A stretch of 64,000 nt of DNA from Stakelama marina (GCF_018122655.1 NZ_JAGRQC010000002.1:1-64000); one strand, 5' to 3'. Counted from the stretch's first letter, positions 18,661 to 28,737 are shown. Made by a program: numbers and translations. The notes: a model not told the origin generated them from the sequence alone.

Positions 18661-19380
18661 TCAAGCCGAAAGACGTGCCGCGAGGGTGAGAAACAACGGT
18701 GTCGATGCCAGTGGGCGCATCATGGCAGTCAGCGCGACCATGACAGCCCCGCCCCACAAATAGGCCGGATGAACCATGCCCCGTGCGCGCCAGTCATAGA
18801 GCACCGCGACGGCGAGGTAGAGGAACAGGGGCGCGAACGCTGCCCAGAGCGCCCAGCTTCCCAATAACGGCAATGGCAGCAATCGTCCCCATGCCGGCGC
18901 CATGAAGAAGATCATCGAACACAGCATCAGGCGGCGATGCCAATCGGTTCGGCGGCGCAGTGCGATTCCGGCCCATGCCAGCCCTGCCGCTCCCGCAACG
19001 AGCGTCCAGTCCATCGCCAGAAAGACATTGGGTTCGAAAAAGAACGGCACGCGTCCCATGGTGACCGCTCGCGCGGTGGTGAACACCCCGATCACGACCA
19101 TCCAACCCAACCATGCTGCGCCGACAGCGCCCAACCGCCGATGAAGCGCCGTCGATCCGCGATAGACGAGCAGCGTCTGCGTCACGAACAGCGCCAGATA
19201 GGCCATGAACGATAGGGCATGAACATGCACCCACCACGGCGAATCCAGGCTGGAGCGTCCCATTGCGAACTGCAGCAGGAACACGGACGCGATGGTCGCG
19301 GCAATCGCGATCGCCATCGCCAGAAAAAAACCGCGCTCGCGGGCCTCAAAACCCGCAATTCCACCCACTCTCGTAGCCAT
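18661..19380 (-). CDS. Polytopic membrane protein of unknown function
   Basis: A 239-residue protein with about seven predicted membrane helices. Conserved-looking histidines sit at helix ends (WWVHVHALSFMAY, ALHRRLGAVGAAW, TDWHRRLMLCSM), which recalls the heme- or metal-binding small membrane families near DUF2306/cytochrome b561, though I cannot assign it. The ATG at 19380 is chosen because GGGAGAA lies 7-13 nt before it; a TTG five codons upstream falls inside that site. It is 44 bp upstream of nadA and may share its transcript. Confidence 0.65.
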   Translation of the reverse strand: MATRVGGIAGFEARERGFFLAMAIAIAATIASVFLLQFAMGRSSLDSPWWVHVHALSFMAYLALFVTQTLLVYRGSTALHRRLGAVGAAWLGWMVVIGVFTTARAVTMGRVPFFFEPNVFLAMDWTLVAGAAGLAWAGIALRRRTDWHRRLMLCSMIFFMAPAWGRLLPLPLLGSWALWAAFAPLFLYLAVAVLYDWRARGMVHPAYLWGGAVMVALTAMMRPLASTPLFLTLAARLSA

Positions 19381-19468
19381 GCCAGCTTCTCCCAAGCCAG
19401 CGACCCGGTCGCGACGATACGCTCAGCCGGGTATCAGGTCGAGATACATTCGCAGCCGGCCGGCCCGA

Positions 19469-20227
19469 TCATTCGGGCGCGCCCGACCGGTTGCGCAGAA
19501 CCTCCGAGATCGGCTTGCTGACGTCCCAGCGCTGCCGCTCAGCCGCGCTCCGTTCGCCGGGGAAGGTCGCGCGGACATGGGCGTCGATACCGGCAGCCTT
19601 TAGCGGCATCGCGAAGCTGTGCTCGATGGCGCGGCGCGTCGCTTCTCGCGCCAGTCGCATCGGTGTGGGCTGACGTGCCTGGCGGACGAGCTCGGCCTGC
19701 GCCGCCTTCTTGTTGGCGGCGTCGAGCTTGGCCTCGGCGTCGGTCAACGACATCAGGATACCGCCTTCGCCATATTCGCGGATCGCGTTCAGTTCGACAT
19801 GCGGGCCGTCGAGTTCGATCGGCGGCAGATGCACCGACAGCGTTTTCGTGTCGGCGTCCCAGGCAACGTCACCCTGTTTCAGCTTCGACAGATCGACATC
19901 ATATTCTACCGATCCGGGCATGATGATCGTCTTTTGCGCCGTCAGGCCAAGCCGCGACTGCTTCGATGTGACCACAGCGACATAGCGCGCGGCAAAGGCG
20001 GTCAGCTTGTTCTGTTCGCGCAGCCCCGTCAGGCTGGCGCTGGCGATAGTCACCGGATCGGGATCGACGGTGCGATCGATATAGCGCGTCACCGCCCAGA
20101 AACCGGCGGCGACGAACAGCATCAGGACGATCAGCGCCCCGACCGCGGAGAAGCAGCCGATGCCGGGAAAGCGGCGCGGAGCGGCCGGTGCAGGGGCAGC
20201 GGCAGGTGTCGGTTCGGTTTCGCTCAT
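19469..20227 (-). CDS. DUF4230 domain membrane-anchored protein
   Basis: A 252-residue protein: a proline/alanine-rich cytoplasmic N-terminus, one membrane helix (about residues 26-48), and an exported DUF4230 domain with segments KLTAFAARYVAVVTSKQSRLGL, KTIIMPGSVEYDVDLSKL and LDAANKKAAQAELV. Function of the family is not established. The start codon at 20227 overlaps the stop of the upstream metallo-beta-lactamase-fold gene (ATGA), so the two are co-translated. The first ATG, five codons upstream at 20242, lies inside the other gene and is less likely. Confidence 0.8.
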   Translation of the reverse strand: MSETEPTPAAAPAPAAPRRFPGIGCFSAVGALIVLMLFVAAGFWAVTRYIDRTVDPDPVTIASASLTGLREQNKLTAFAARYVAVVTSKQSRLGLTAQKTIIMPGSVEYDVDLSKLKQGDVAWDADTKTLSVHLPPIELDGPHVELNAIREYGEGGILMSLTDAEAKLDAANKKAAQAELVRQARQPTPMRLAREATRRAIEHSFAMPLKAAGIDAHVRATFPGERSAAERQRWDVSKPISEVLRNRSGAPE

Positions 20228-21081
20228 GCCGCTGGTTTCCATATGCCGCCGTCCTCGGTAGCGAGCCCGCGCGCGCGCAGGTCGATCAGATGCGCGAGGA
20301 CCGACCGTTCTGCCGCGGGCAGCAGGCGCCGATCGAGACCGACATACATCCGCTCGACCATCGCCGGAACCGCGCCGGTGCCATCACGCAACAGCCGCAA
20401 AATCTGCCCCTCGCGCTGCTTTCGGTGGCCCATCAGTCCGCGCACCAGCCGCTGCGGACGTTCGATCGCCTCACCATGCGCGGGGTAGTAGATCCGGTCG
20501 TCACGCCGCATCAGCTTGTCGAGGCTCGCCATATAGGCGCCCATATCGCCGTCGGGCGGGGCGACCACCGTGGTCGACCAGCCCATCACATGATCGCCGC
20601 TGAACAGCGCCTTCGCCTCGGGCAGCGCGAAGCAGAGATGGTTCGAGGTATGCCCCGGTGTCGCCACGGCCTCGAGCGTCCAGCCCTCCCCGCCGACGCT
20701 TTCGCCGTCGGCAAGCACACGGTCGGGGGCATATTCGGTGTCGAAGGCGGCGTCCGCCCGGGGCCCGCCATCGCTGAGCACGAGCGGCGCACAACCGACA
20801 ATCGGCGCGCCGGTACGTTCCTTCAACGCGGCCGCCAGCGGACTGTGATCGCGGTGGGTGTGCGTGATGACGATCGCGGTGACCGGGCGCCCCTCGATCG
20901 CGGTGAGCAGCGTGCCGAGATGCGCCTCGTCGATCGGCCCCGGATCGATCACCGCTAGGTCGGTCGTGCCGACGATATGCGTCTGCGTCCCACTATTGGT
21001 GTAGGGCGACGGATTGTTCGCGAGTACACGCGCAACGAGCGGTTCGAGCCGAACGATCTGCCCCGGACTGGCCTGGTTCAT
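20224..21081 (-). CDS. MBL-fold metallo-hydrolase (LACTB2-like)
   Basis: A 285-residue enzyme of the metallo-beta-lactamase superfamily. The zinc motif HTHRDH is at about residues 74-79, with further ligands in VATPGHTSNHLC and LFSGDHVMG. The C-terminal helical domain (ERPQRLVRGLMGHRKQREGQI) is the winged part seen in LACTB2/beta-CASP-lacking hydrolases. Likely a thioester, phosphodiester or RNA hydrolase; the substrate is not deducible. It is unlikely to be a beta-lactamase, as there is no signal peptide. Its stop overlaps the DUF4230 start. Confidence 0.88.
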   Translation of the reverse strand: MNQASPGQIVRLEPLVARVLANNPSPYTNSGTQTHIVGTTDLAVIDPGPIDEAHLGTLLTAIEGRPVTAIVITHTHRDHSPLAAALKERTGAPIVGCAPLVLSDGGPRADAAFDTEYAPDRVLADGESVGGEGWTLEAVATPGHTSNHLCFALPEAKALFSGDHVMGWSTTVVAPPDGDMGAYMASLDKLMRRDDRIYYPAHGEAIERPQRLVRGLMGHRKQREGQILRLLRDGTGAVPAMVERMYVGLDRRLLPAAERSVLAHLIDLRARGLATEDGGIWKPAA

Positions 21082-21275
21082 GTTTATTCAGATGGCCGCT
21101 GGCGGATGACGGCACAAGGGGCGAACCGCCATCCGCCAGTGGTTGCGAGCGTGTCGGGCGGCACGAAGGAAGGTAATCGCCCGGTCTCGCATGTCCGTAC
21201 CGAAAGGAGCGCCGGTGCGGACTTCCCTCCCCAGGGGAACGCTTGTTCAACACGCCTGTGAAGGCATTCGGTCGC

Positions 21276-21305
21276 GGGTGCCGCCGTCTGGAGCTGGCGG
21301 CACCC
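21276..21305 (-). terminator. Hairpin terminator after the M56/BlaI operon
   Basis: A perfect 10-bp inverted repeat, GGGTGCCGCC and its complement, over a 10-nt loop, lies 38 bp beyond the stop of the M56 peptidase gene. No T tract follows. Confidence 0.5.
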
Positions 21306-21342
21306 CCTCCCGGTCCCCGCTCTGGCGGCGGGTGTATTCGGG

Positions 21343-22986
21343 TCAGTCGCCCTGCGACATCTCCTGCCGCATATTGCTGATTTCCTGATCGATATCCTTG
21401 AGCGCGTCGGCACGCTCCTTGTCGGTCAGATGCGGTTCGGAGGCGATGGAAGCGCGGGCGGTACGCAGCCCTTCGAGCGCACTGCGCAGCGCGACATGAG
21501 TCGTCTTCACCGCTTCCATGGCGATCTTCTGAGCATCAACGCTGCGTGCCACCGCTTCCTTGCTGATCCGCTCGATCCGGTCGGTACAGACGATCATCTT
21601 GCGCGCCTTGTCCTTGTTGCCGGGCGCGGTAATCACCTTCACCGTCTCCGTGCCCTCGCCGCAATTGCCCTCGGTCACTTCGGGAATGTCGGCCATCCGC
21701 TGCCCATCGGCACCGCGAAAGACATAGCTGTGGACTTTCTTGCCATCGGCGCTGGTCCAGACATAGCTGCGCTCCTTCACCTTCGCCTCGGGCGCAGGAG
21801 GTGCCGGGGGAACCGGAGCTGCCTCAGGGGCCGGCGGCGGAGGGGGCACGTCATTCTGTGCGGCCGGGGGCGCCGCAGGCGCTTCGGGCGCGGCGGCAGC
21901 AGCCGGCGCAGCAGGGGCCTTCGGCGGATGAGGAAGCTTCAGATCGGCGAGCTTCACACCGGTCGCATCCTCGACATTGGTGCGCAGCGTTTCGGCGGCG
22001 CTCGTTCCCGACGCGGTGACGCCAAGCGCAGCGACGGTCAGCCCCGCCAGCCCGGCCACACCCGCGGCGAGCCGCCTGCGCGAATTCCGATGGTTCTTCG
22101 ACAGCATCTTCAGCCTCCCTTTCAGGTTATTTATCGTGTTGAGGTGACAGGCAGCCGAAACCGCGCCGCCATGTGCGGACTTCACGATCGCCAGACCATA
22201 TGCGTGGCGCAGCGCCTGCGGACGGCCGGCGAGCACGACGGCATCGCAGGCCATTTCCTGATCGGCGCGGAATGCGCGATAGGCGCGCCAGGCAACCGGG
22301 TTGAACCAGTGGAAGGCGAGCATGACGAGTGCCGCCCAATTGGCGTAGAGATCACCGCGCTGATGGTGGCAAAGCTCGTGCGCCAGCGCGAGGTCGCGCT
22401 CGGAAATGTCGTAGCGTTCGGAAAAATCGCGCGGAAAGGCGACATATTTGCGCAGGACGCCAAAGGCGAGCGGCCCCGTTGCCGCATCGGTTTCGAGCAC
22501 CTGCACCCGCCCATCGGCCACTGCCTGCGTGCTGCGGCTGCCACGGATCAGGCGCTGGCAGAAACGACCATGCGCGATCAGGTGATAGCCGAGAAAGCAT
22601 GCCGCTCCCACCAGCCAGAGGGCGATTAACAACGCGATCACCGGGGCGCCGCCCTGGCTCGCGGTCGGCGGTACGACGGCAAGCGTAGCACCGCCCAGCG
22701 ACATCGTGGACAGGGCATGGTCGGTCGCGCCGGCCGGAAGTGACGCCGGGTTCAGCAACCCCATCACGACATGACCGTCATTGGCACGGTCGATGGCGGG
22801 CGCCAGCAGGCCGCTCAGCCGCCAATTGCCCGGCAAGGGCGGCAATATCATGCGCAGCGCGGGAAGCGCCCAAAGCAGATAGGCGAAGCGTGGTCCCATC
22901 GCCTCTCGCACGGGCTTGCGGATCGCGAGCACGAGCAACATCATAATCGTGGTCGCGGCGGCGGTTTCGATGGCCCAGGCGATCAT
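21343..22986 (-). CDS. M56 family (BlaR1/MecR1-like) membrane metallopeptidase
   Basis: A 547-residue antirepressor-type protease. Membrane helices sit at about 5-22, 33-50, 112-137 and again near 310-330. The zinc motif HELCHH (His203, Glu204, His207) and a downstream ADQEMACDA (Glu244) are intact. BlaR1 family members detect a signal outside and cleave the BlaI repressor inside. Here the C-terminal periplasmic part is a Pro/Ala-rich linker (about 345-400) and a 140-residue domain with two cysteines, not a penicillin-binding domain: no SxxK/KTG set is visible. The inducer is therefore probably not a beta-lactam. The start overlaps the BlaI-type gene (ATGA). Confidence 0.88.
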   Translation of the reverse strand: MIAWAIETAAATTIMMLLVLAIRKPVREAMGPRFAYLLWALPALRMILPPLPGNWRLSGLLAPAIDRANDGHVVMGLLNPASLPAGATDHALSTMSLGGATLAVVPPTASQGGAPVIALLIALWLVGAACFLGYHLIAHGRFCQRLIRGSRSTQAVADGRVQVLETDAATGPLAFGVLRKYVAFPRDFSERYDISERDLALAHELCHHQRGDLYANWAALVMLAFHWFNPVAWRAYRAFRADQEMACDAVVLAGRPQALRHAYGLAIVKSAHGGAVSAACHLNTINNLKGRLKMLSKNHRNSRRRLAAGVAGLAGLTVAALGVTASGTSAAETLRTNVEDATGVKLADLKLPHPPKAPAAPAAAAAPEAPAAPPAAQNDVPPPPPAPEAAPVPPAPPAPEAKVKERSYVWTSADGKKVHSYVFRGADGQRMADIPEVTEGNCGEGTETVKVITAPGNKDKARKMIVCTDRIERISKEAVARSVDAQKIAMEAVKTTHVALRSALEGLRTARASIASEPHLTDKERADALKDIDQEISNMRQEMSQGD

Positions 22987-23351
22987 TGTTTCAGATCCTT
23001 CAGCAGTGCCTCGATCTCGGCGATGTCCTGATCGGTGATCTCATCGCGCTCGGCGAGGTGCGCAACCAGCGGGGTCAGCTTTCCGCCGAACAGCCGGTCC
23101 ATCAGGCGGCGCGATTCACCCGACACGTAATCGTCGCGGGCGACGAGCGGGCGATAGAGATAGCGCCGCCCTTCCGCCTCGTGCGCGATGACCTTTTTCG
23201 AAAGCAGACGGCCCAGCAGCGTCTTGACCGTGTTCGCGCTCCAGTCGCGGTCGGGCGCGACGCGCTCGGCCACCTCCTGCGCGGTGAGCGGGCTTTCATC
23301 CCACAGCACTTCCATCACGGAATGTTCGGCATCGCTGATACGTTCGGCCAT
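22983..23351 (-). CDS. BlaI/MecI/CopY family transcriptional repressor
   Basis: A 122-residue winged-helix repressor: MAERISDAEHSVMEVLW, LTAQEVAERV and WSANTVKTLLGRLLSKKVIAHEAEGRRYLYRPL are the family DNA-binding segments, and the C-terminal helices (SRRLMDRLFGGKLTPLVAHLA) form the dimerisation and cleavage region. The start at 23351 follows GGGTGG; the frame continues 17 codons upstream through the operator and promoter, so that part is unlikely to be translated. It should repress its own operon until cleaved via the adjacent M56 protease. Genes it may control elsewhere are unknown. Confidence 0.92.
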   Translation of the reverse strand: MAERISDAEHSVMEVLWDESPLTAQEVAERVAPDRDWSANTVKTLLGRLLSKKVIAHEAEGRRYLYRPLVARDDYVSGESRRLMDRLFGGKLTPLVAHLAERDEITDQDIAEIEALLKDLKQ

Positions 23352-23363
23352 ATCCACCCTTTC

Positions 23364-23402
23364 GACTACATCTGTAATCGCATCGATTACGAATGTAGTC
23401 AA
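23364..23402 (-). promoter_or_regulatory. Dyad operator and promoter of the BlaI/M56 operon
   Basis: Positions 23364-23400 form an imperfect 37-bp dyad. The outer arms GACTACAT/ATGTAGTC are exact and the inner arms GTAATC/GATTAC are also complementary. TACA/TGTA cores are the hallmark of BlaI/MecI operators. On the minus strand a -35-like TTGACT (23402-23397) and a weak -10 GATTAC (23379-23374), 17 bp apart, lie on the same segment. A bound repressor would therefore block RNA polymerase. It ends 13 bp before the repressor ATG. Confidence 0.75.
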
Positions 23403-23583
23403 TAGGTGATTTCAGGCCTGAACCACAGATGAACGATCACCAAGCGCCGGGTGTCGGATCACTTTACACGCCCGCCCCGCGGTAAGAACTCGTTAACCCT
23501 CGCAATGTACCTGTTTCAGCCGACGCCGCCTCTTGGCACGTCGTGTGCAACGATTTCGACACCCCAAGCGGTTCCCGCTTTCA

Positions 23584-23630
23584 GGACGGGTCGGCAGCTC
23601 GAACTTTTCCGGTCTCGCGCCGACCCGTCC
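23584..23630 (-). terminator. Inverted repeat downstream of the TonB-like gene
   Basis: Arms GGACGGGTCGGC and GCCGACCCGTCC (12 bp, exact) flank a 23-nt loop, 40 bp beyond the TonB-like gene stop. It could terminate that transcript. The long loop and missing T tract make this uncertain. The rest of 23403-23670 shows no gene. Confidence 0.4.
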
Positions 23631-23670
23631 AACCCGGTTTCCCGACAAGCGCAGCGCTGCTCACGCCATT

Positions 23671-24411
23671 CTAGTTGAAGATCCAGCTATGATCCTCGCC
23701 CATCAGCGAGGGCACGGGCCTGCCGCTGGCGTCGAGTTTGGGCTGAAAGCGAAAGCGTTTTTCGATCAGGCGGCAAGTGGCGTTGTCGAGGTACACATTG
23801 CCGCTCGACCGCGCGATCCGGCAGTCATGCGCCCGGCCATCGACGCCGACTTCATACACGACCGACACGGTGCCTCCGCGGCCCGAACGGACCGCTTCGG
23901 GCGGAAAGTCTGCGGCTGAAATCCGGCCGCTTATCCGGCGCGGTGGCCGTACCGCGCCGCCGCCGGTGCCGTCGCCCGAACCGCCGCCGCCCAGACCGGC
24001 GCCCTGCCCGCCGGCGCCGGTTCCCGGTCCCGGCTTGTCGGCAGCGCCGGCCATGGCGTCGCTTTGCGTTCCCTTGATCGGCGCAGCGGGAACCGGCGGC
24101 GGCTTGGGCAATTCGATTTTCGGTTTGGGCGCGACGACCTCGGTCGGCTTCGACTTTATATTGGGCGGAGCGGCAGCGCCTTCGGGCTTGGTATCCGGCT
24201 CGGGCGGCGGCACCGACTTGTCCACCGGCGGCGGCGGATCGGGCAACACGTTGAACACCGCCAGACTGTCATTCGCGACGCGGCGGATATCGACGTTCAT
24301 ACCGACGATCAGGCCATAGCCCAATAACCCCACCAGCACAGCCGCACCCGCCGCCGAACGCATTCTGGTACGTCGGTCGGATGCGATAAATCCGGTAGTC
24401 GATCCTGCCAT
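23671..24411 (-). CDS. TonB family energy-transducer-like protein
   Basis: A 246-residue protein: short cytoplasmic N-terminus, one membrane helix (about 19-38), a long Pro/Lys-rich then Gly-rich periplasmic spacer (about 55-155), and a TonB C-terminal domain (GGTVSVVYEVGVDGRAHDCRIARSSGNVYLDNATCRLIEKRFRF-like core, with two cysteines). It should link the proton motive force to outer-membrane receptors, but no exbB/exbD or receptor gene is nearby. It may use ExbBD from elsewhere or serve another envelope role. Confidence 0.85.
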   Translation of the reverse strand: MAGSTTGFIASDRRTRMRSAAGAAVLVGLLGYGLIVGMNVDIRRVANDSLAVFNVLPDPPPPVDKSVPPPEPDTKPEGAAAPPNIKSKPTEVVAPKPKIELPKPPPVPAAPIKGTQSDAMAGAADKPGPGTGAGGQGAGLGGGGSGDGTGGGAVRPPRRISGRISAADFPPEAVRSGRGGTVSVVYEVGVDGRAHDCRIARSSGNVYLDNATCRLIEKRFRFQPKLDASGRPVPSLMGEDHSWIFN

Positions 24412-24428
24412 TTCAGCACCTTAGCAGA

Positions 24429-24455
24429 CCGGCGCTGAACACAGGCTTGCGCCGG
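24429..24455 (-). terminator. Hairpin after dnaJ
   Basis: Arms CCGGCGC and GCGCCGG with a 13-nt loop lie 17 bp beyond the dnaJ stop. There is no T tract, so assignment as terminator rests on position only. Confidence 0.4.
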
Positions 24456-24471
24456 CGGACCGACGCGGGGG

Positions 24472-25602
24472 TCAGCCGCCGACCGCCTGTTTCAACTTGG
24501 CGAAAAAGCCGGTCGCCTGCGGACATTCCTCGCCGGTTTCGGTTTCGCGGAATGCTTCGAGCAGCTCGCGCTGCTTGGCGGAGAGCTTGCGCGGCATTTC
24601 CACCTCGAGATGGACGACCATGTCGCCGCGACCGCGTCCCTGCAGCACCGGCATGCCCGCGCCGCGTTTGCGCACCTCGCGACCCGACTGCGTGCCCGCG
24701 GGAATCTTGATGACATGTTCTTCGCCGTCGAGACCTGGAATCGCGATCTCCCCGCCCAGCGCCGCCGTCGTGAAGCTGATCGGCGCCTTTGCGTGCAGCG
24801 TCGTTCCGTGGCGTTCGAACAGATCGTGCCGCTTGATATGGAGAAAGATATAGAGGTCGCCCGACGGCGCCCCGCGCGCGCCAGCCTCACCCTCGCCCGA
24901 CAAGCGGATGCGCGTGCCGTCATCGACGCCCGGCGGAATGTTGACGGTCAGCGTCTTGGTCTGGTCGACGCGCCCTTCGCCGCGGCATTCGGCGCACGGA
25001 TCGCTGATGATCTCACCCGATCCTCCGCAGGTCGGGCAGGCACGCTCGACGACGAAAAAGCCCTGCTGCGCACGCACCGCACCGGCGCCGCCGCAGGTGT
25101 TGCAGGCGCGCTTGCCGGTGCCGGGCGTGGCACCACTGCCCGAACAGGCTTCGCAGATGCCGGAGACATCGACCGTGATCTCGGTCGATTTGCCCTCGAA
25201 CGCGGCGTCGAGGCTGATTTCCATGTCGTAGCGCAGATCGGCGCCGCGGCGCTGCTGGCGCCCGCCACCGGGGCGTCCACCGCCCATGAATTCGCCGAAC
25301 ACGCTTTCGAAAATGTCGCTGAACGCGCCGAAATCCTGCGCCCCGGCATGGCCGCCACCGCCGCCGCCCATGCCCTGCTTGAACGCGGCATGGCCGAACC
25401 GGTCATATGCAGCGCGCTTTTGCGGGTCCTTCAGGACCTCATAGGCTTCGCTGACCGCCTTGAACTTGGCTTCGCTGTCCTGACAACCACCGGTACGATC
25501 CGGATGGTACTTCATCGCGAGCTTGCGATACGCCGTCTTGATCGTGGCGTGATCGGCATCGCGCGAACAGCCCAGCAACTCGTAATAATCGACTTCAGTC
25601 AT
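24472..25602 (-). CDS. dnaJ: Chaperone protein DnaJ
   Basis: Type I Hsp40 co-chaperone of 376 residues that stimulates DnaK ATPase and delivers substrates. Order: J domain with HPD at residues 33-35, Gly/Phe-rich linker (GMGGGGGGHAGAQDFGAF), four CxxCxGxG zinc repeats (CEACSGSG, CNTCGGAG, CPTCGGSG, CAECRGEG), then the C-terminal substrate domains. The start at 25602 (MTEVDYYELLG) is the family N-terminus. It is 103 bp downstream of dnaK, separated by a structured intergenic segment, and is likely transcribed from the dnaK heat-shock promoter. Confidence 0.97.
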   Translation of the reverse strand: MTEVDYYELLGCSRDADHATIKTAYRKLAMKYHPDRTGGCQDSEAKFKAVSEAYEVLKDPQKRAAYDRFGHAAFKQGMGGGGGGHAGAQDFGAFSDIFESVFGEFMGGGRPGGGRQQRRGADLRYDMEISLDAAFEGKSTEITVDVSGICEACSGSGATPGTGKRACNTCGGAGAVRAQQGFFVVERACPTCGGSGEIISDPCAECRGEGRVDQTKTLTVNIPPGVDDGTRIRLSGEGEAGARGAPSGDLYIFLHIKRHDLFERHGTTLHAKAPISFTTAALGGEIAIPGLDGEEHVIKIPAGTQSGREVRKRGAGMPVLQGRGRGDMVVHLEVEMPRKLSAKQRELLEAFRETETGEECPQATGFFAKLKQAVGG

Positions 25603-25624
25603 AATACCCCGCCCGGAAACGTGC

Positions 25625-25688
25625 CTCGACCTCACCCGAACCGAGCGGCGGGGCGAACCCCGGTCCGGCCGGTCCAAGCGAGGTCGAG
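25625..25688 (-). other. Structured RNA segment between dnaK and dnaJ
   Basis: On the transcribed strand, arms CTCGACCTC (25688-25680) and GAGGTCGAG (25633-25625) can close a stem. Inside it lies a tight hairpin CGGGG-TTCG-CCCCG (25662-25649), a stable UUCG tetraloop. It could act as a processing or partial-termination element setting the DnaK:DnaJ ratio. That role is inference. Confidence 0.5.
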
Positions 25689-25705
25689 AACCGTTTCACG
25701 GTCTC

Positions 25706-27631
<1,926 letters not shown>

Positions 27632-27710
27632 ATTCCCTCGTTTGGCCCCCGGTTGATATACAAAGATTTATCCCGCGCCCCGATTGGCGACGCGGGCGGT
27701 TCACGAGGCG

Positions 27711-27738
27711 ATATAGGTGGGGTTCGCAGCACCGCAAG
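27711..27738 (-). promoter_or_regulatory. RpoH (sigma-32) heat-shock promoter for dnaK
   Basis: On the minus strand CTTG (27738-27735), exactly 17 bp, then CCTATAT (27717-27711). This is a full match to the alphaproteobacterial RpoH pattern CTTG-N17-CYTATNT. Transcription would start near 27704, giving a 5' leader of about 70 nt before dnaK. Confidence 0.8.
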
Positions 27739-27850
27739 ATGGCCCCCCGATTGTGAAAATCGCGCTACCCTTCCCGAAACGGGATGCGCCTTGCGCACAG
27801 CCCGCCCGCCGCCTAGGGCACGCGAGGCCCGCAACCGACAAGGAATGCCC

Positions 27851-28300
27851 ATGCGCCTGCTCGCCCTGCTTGCCCTTCCCGTCCTTCTGGCAAGTTGCAG
27901 CCACCCGGCCGAACTCAGCGCCGATCAGGCCTGGATACGGTTGCCAGCGGTGAAGGGCAGACCTGCGGCCGCCTATTTCACGATGCACGGGGGCAAGGAC
28001 AACGCAACGCTCCTCGCCGCCGCCACGCCAATCGCCACGCGCGCCGAACTGCACCAGAGCATGCGCATGGACACCGGCAAGGGCACGGCCATGGATACGA
28101 TGAAGCCAATCGCCAATGTCGCGGTTCCGGCCGGCGAGACGGTGAAGTTCGAACCCGGCGGCAAGCATGTCATGCTTTTCGATATCAGCCCCAAGGCAAA
28201 GCCCGGCAACGACACCCGGCTGAGCCTGAGCTTCGCCGGCGGCCGCACGCTGGAAATCCCGGCAAAACTGGTCGCGGCCGGCGACCCGTCGCCCTATTGA
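27851..28300 (+). CDS. PCu(A)C family copper-chaperone lipoprotein
   Basis: A 149-residue periplasmic lipoprotein; the lipobox LLASC places the lipidated cysteine at residue 16. The family metal site is visible with exact spacing: Met73-x10-Met84-x21-His106-x-Met108, plus His68 nearby. PCu(A)C proteins hand Cu(I) to the CuA site of cytochrome c oxidase, usually beside a Sco protein. No sco or oxidase gene is adjacent here. The ATG at 27851 is preferred because AAGGA lies 6 nt before it; an ATG two codons upstream overlaps that site. It is divergent from dnaK. Confidence 0.88.
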   Translation: MRLLALLALPVLLASCSHPAELSADQAWIRLPAVKGRPAAAYFTMHGGKDNATLLAAATPIATRAELHQSMRMDTGKGTAMDTMKPIANVAVPAGETVKFEPGGKHVMLFDISPKAKPGNDTRLSLSFAGGRTLEIPAKLVAAGDPSPY

Positions 28301-28344
28301 GCGCTACTCCGACGACGCTGCCGCCGCGTTCTGGACCTACGAAA

Positions 28345-28382
28345 CAAAAACGCCCGCCGCCGCGATCTGCGACGACGGGCGC
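28345..28382 (-). terminator. Intrinsic terminator of the DUF1476-bolA-grxD operon
   Basis: On the minus strand GCCCGTCGTCGC pairs with GCGGCGGCGGGC (two G-U pairs) around AGATC, followed directly by GTTTTTG. It lies 25 bp beyond the grxD stop. Confidence 0.8.
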
Positions 28383-28406
28383 TTGATTTTCAGCGAACAG
28401 GCCGGG

Positions 28407-28733
28407 TCAGGCGGCGACGCCCTTTTCCTTCATCAGCTCGGCGAGTTCACCCGATTCGTACATTTCCATCATGATGTCCGATCCGCCGACGAATTCGCCC
28501 TTCACATAGAGCTGCGGAATGGTCGGCCAGTCCGAATAGGTCTTGATACCCTGACGGACGTCCTGGTCCTGCAGCACGTCGACGCTGTCGAATTCGACAT
28601 TGAGGTGCTGGAGGATCGCCACGGCGCGGCTCGAAAAACCGCATTGCGGGAAAAGCGGACTGCCCTTCATGAACAGCACCACGTCCTTGTCCTTCACCAT
28701 CCCGTCGATCCGGGTCTTCACGTCTTCACTCAT
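28407..28733 (-). CDS. grxD: Monothiol glutaredoxin, Grx4/GrxD family
   Basis: A 108-residue CGFS glutaredoxin (Cys31) that binds a glutathione-ligated [2Fe-2S] cluster and works with BolA-type proteins in iron-sulfur trafficking and iron sensing. Typical segments are VVLFMKGSPLFPQCGFS, SDWPTIPQLYVKGEFVGGSDI and the C-terminal helix. It is 4 bp downstream of the bolA-family gene, matching the known physical partnership, and is followed by a good intrinsic terminator. Confidence 0.96.
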   Translation of the reverse strand: MSEDVKTRIDGMVKDKDVVLFMKGSPLFPQCGFSSRAVAILQHLNVEFDSVDVLQDQDVRQGIKTYSDWPTIPQLYVKGEFVGGSDIMMEMYESGELAELMKEKGVAA

Positions 28734-28737
28734 AATC

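Noticed and set aside
21343..22986. Beta-lactam resistance sensor (BlaR1)
   Set aside because: The protease half matches, but the penicillin-binding sensor domain is missing and there is no beta-lactamase gene adjacent; the nearby MBL-fold enzyme has no signal peptide.
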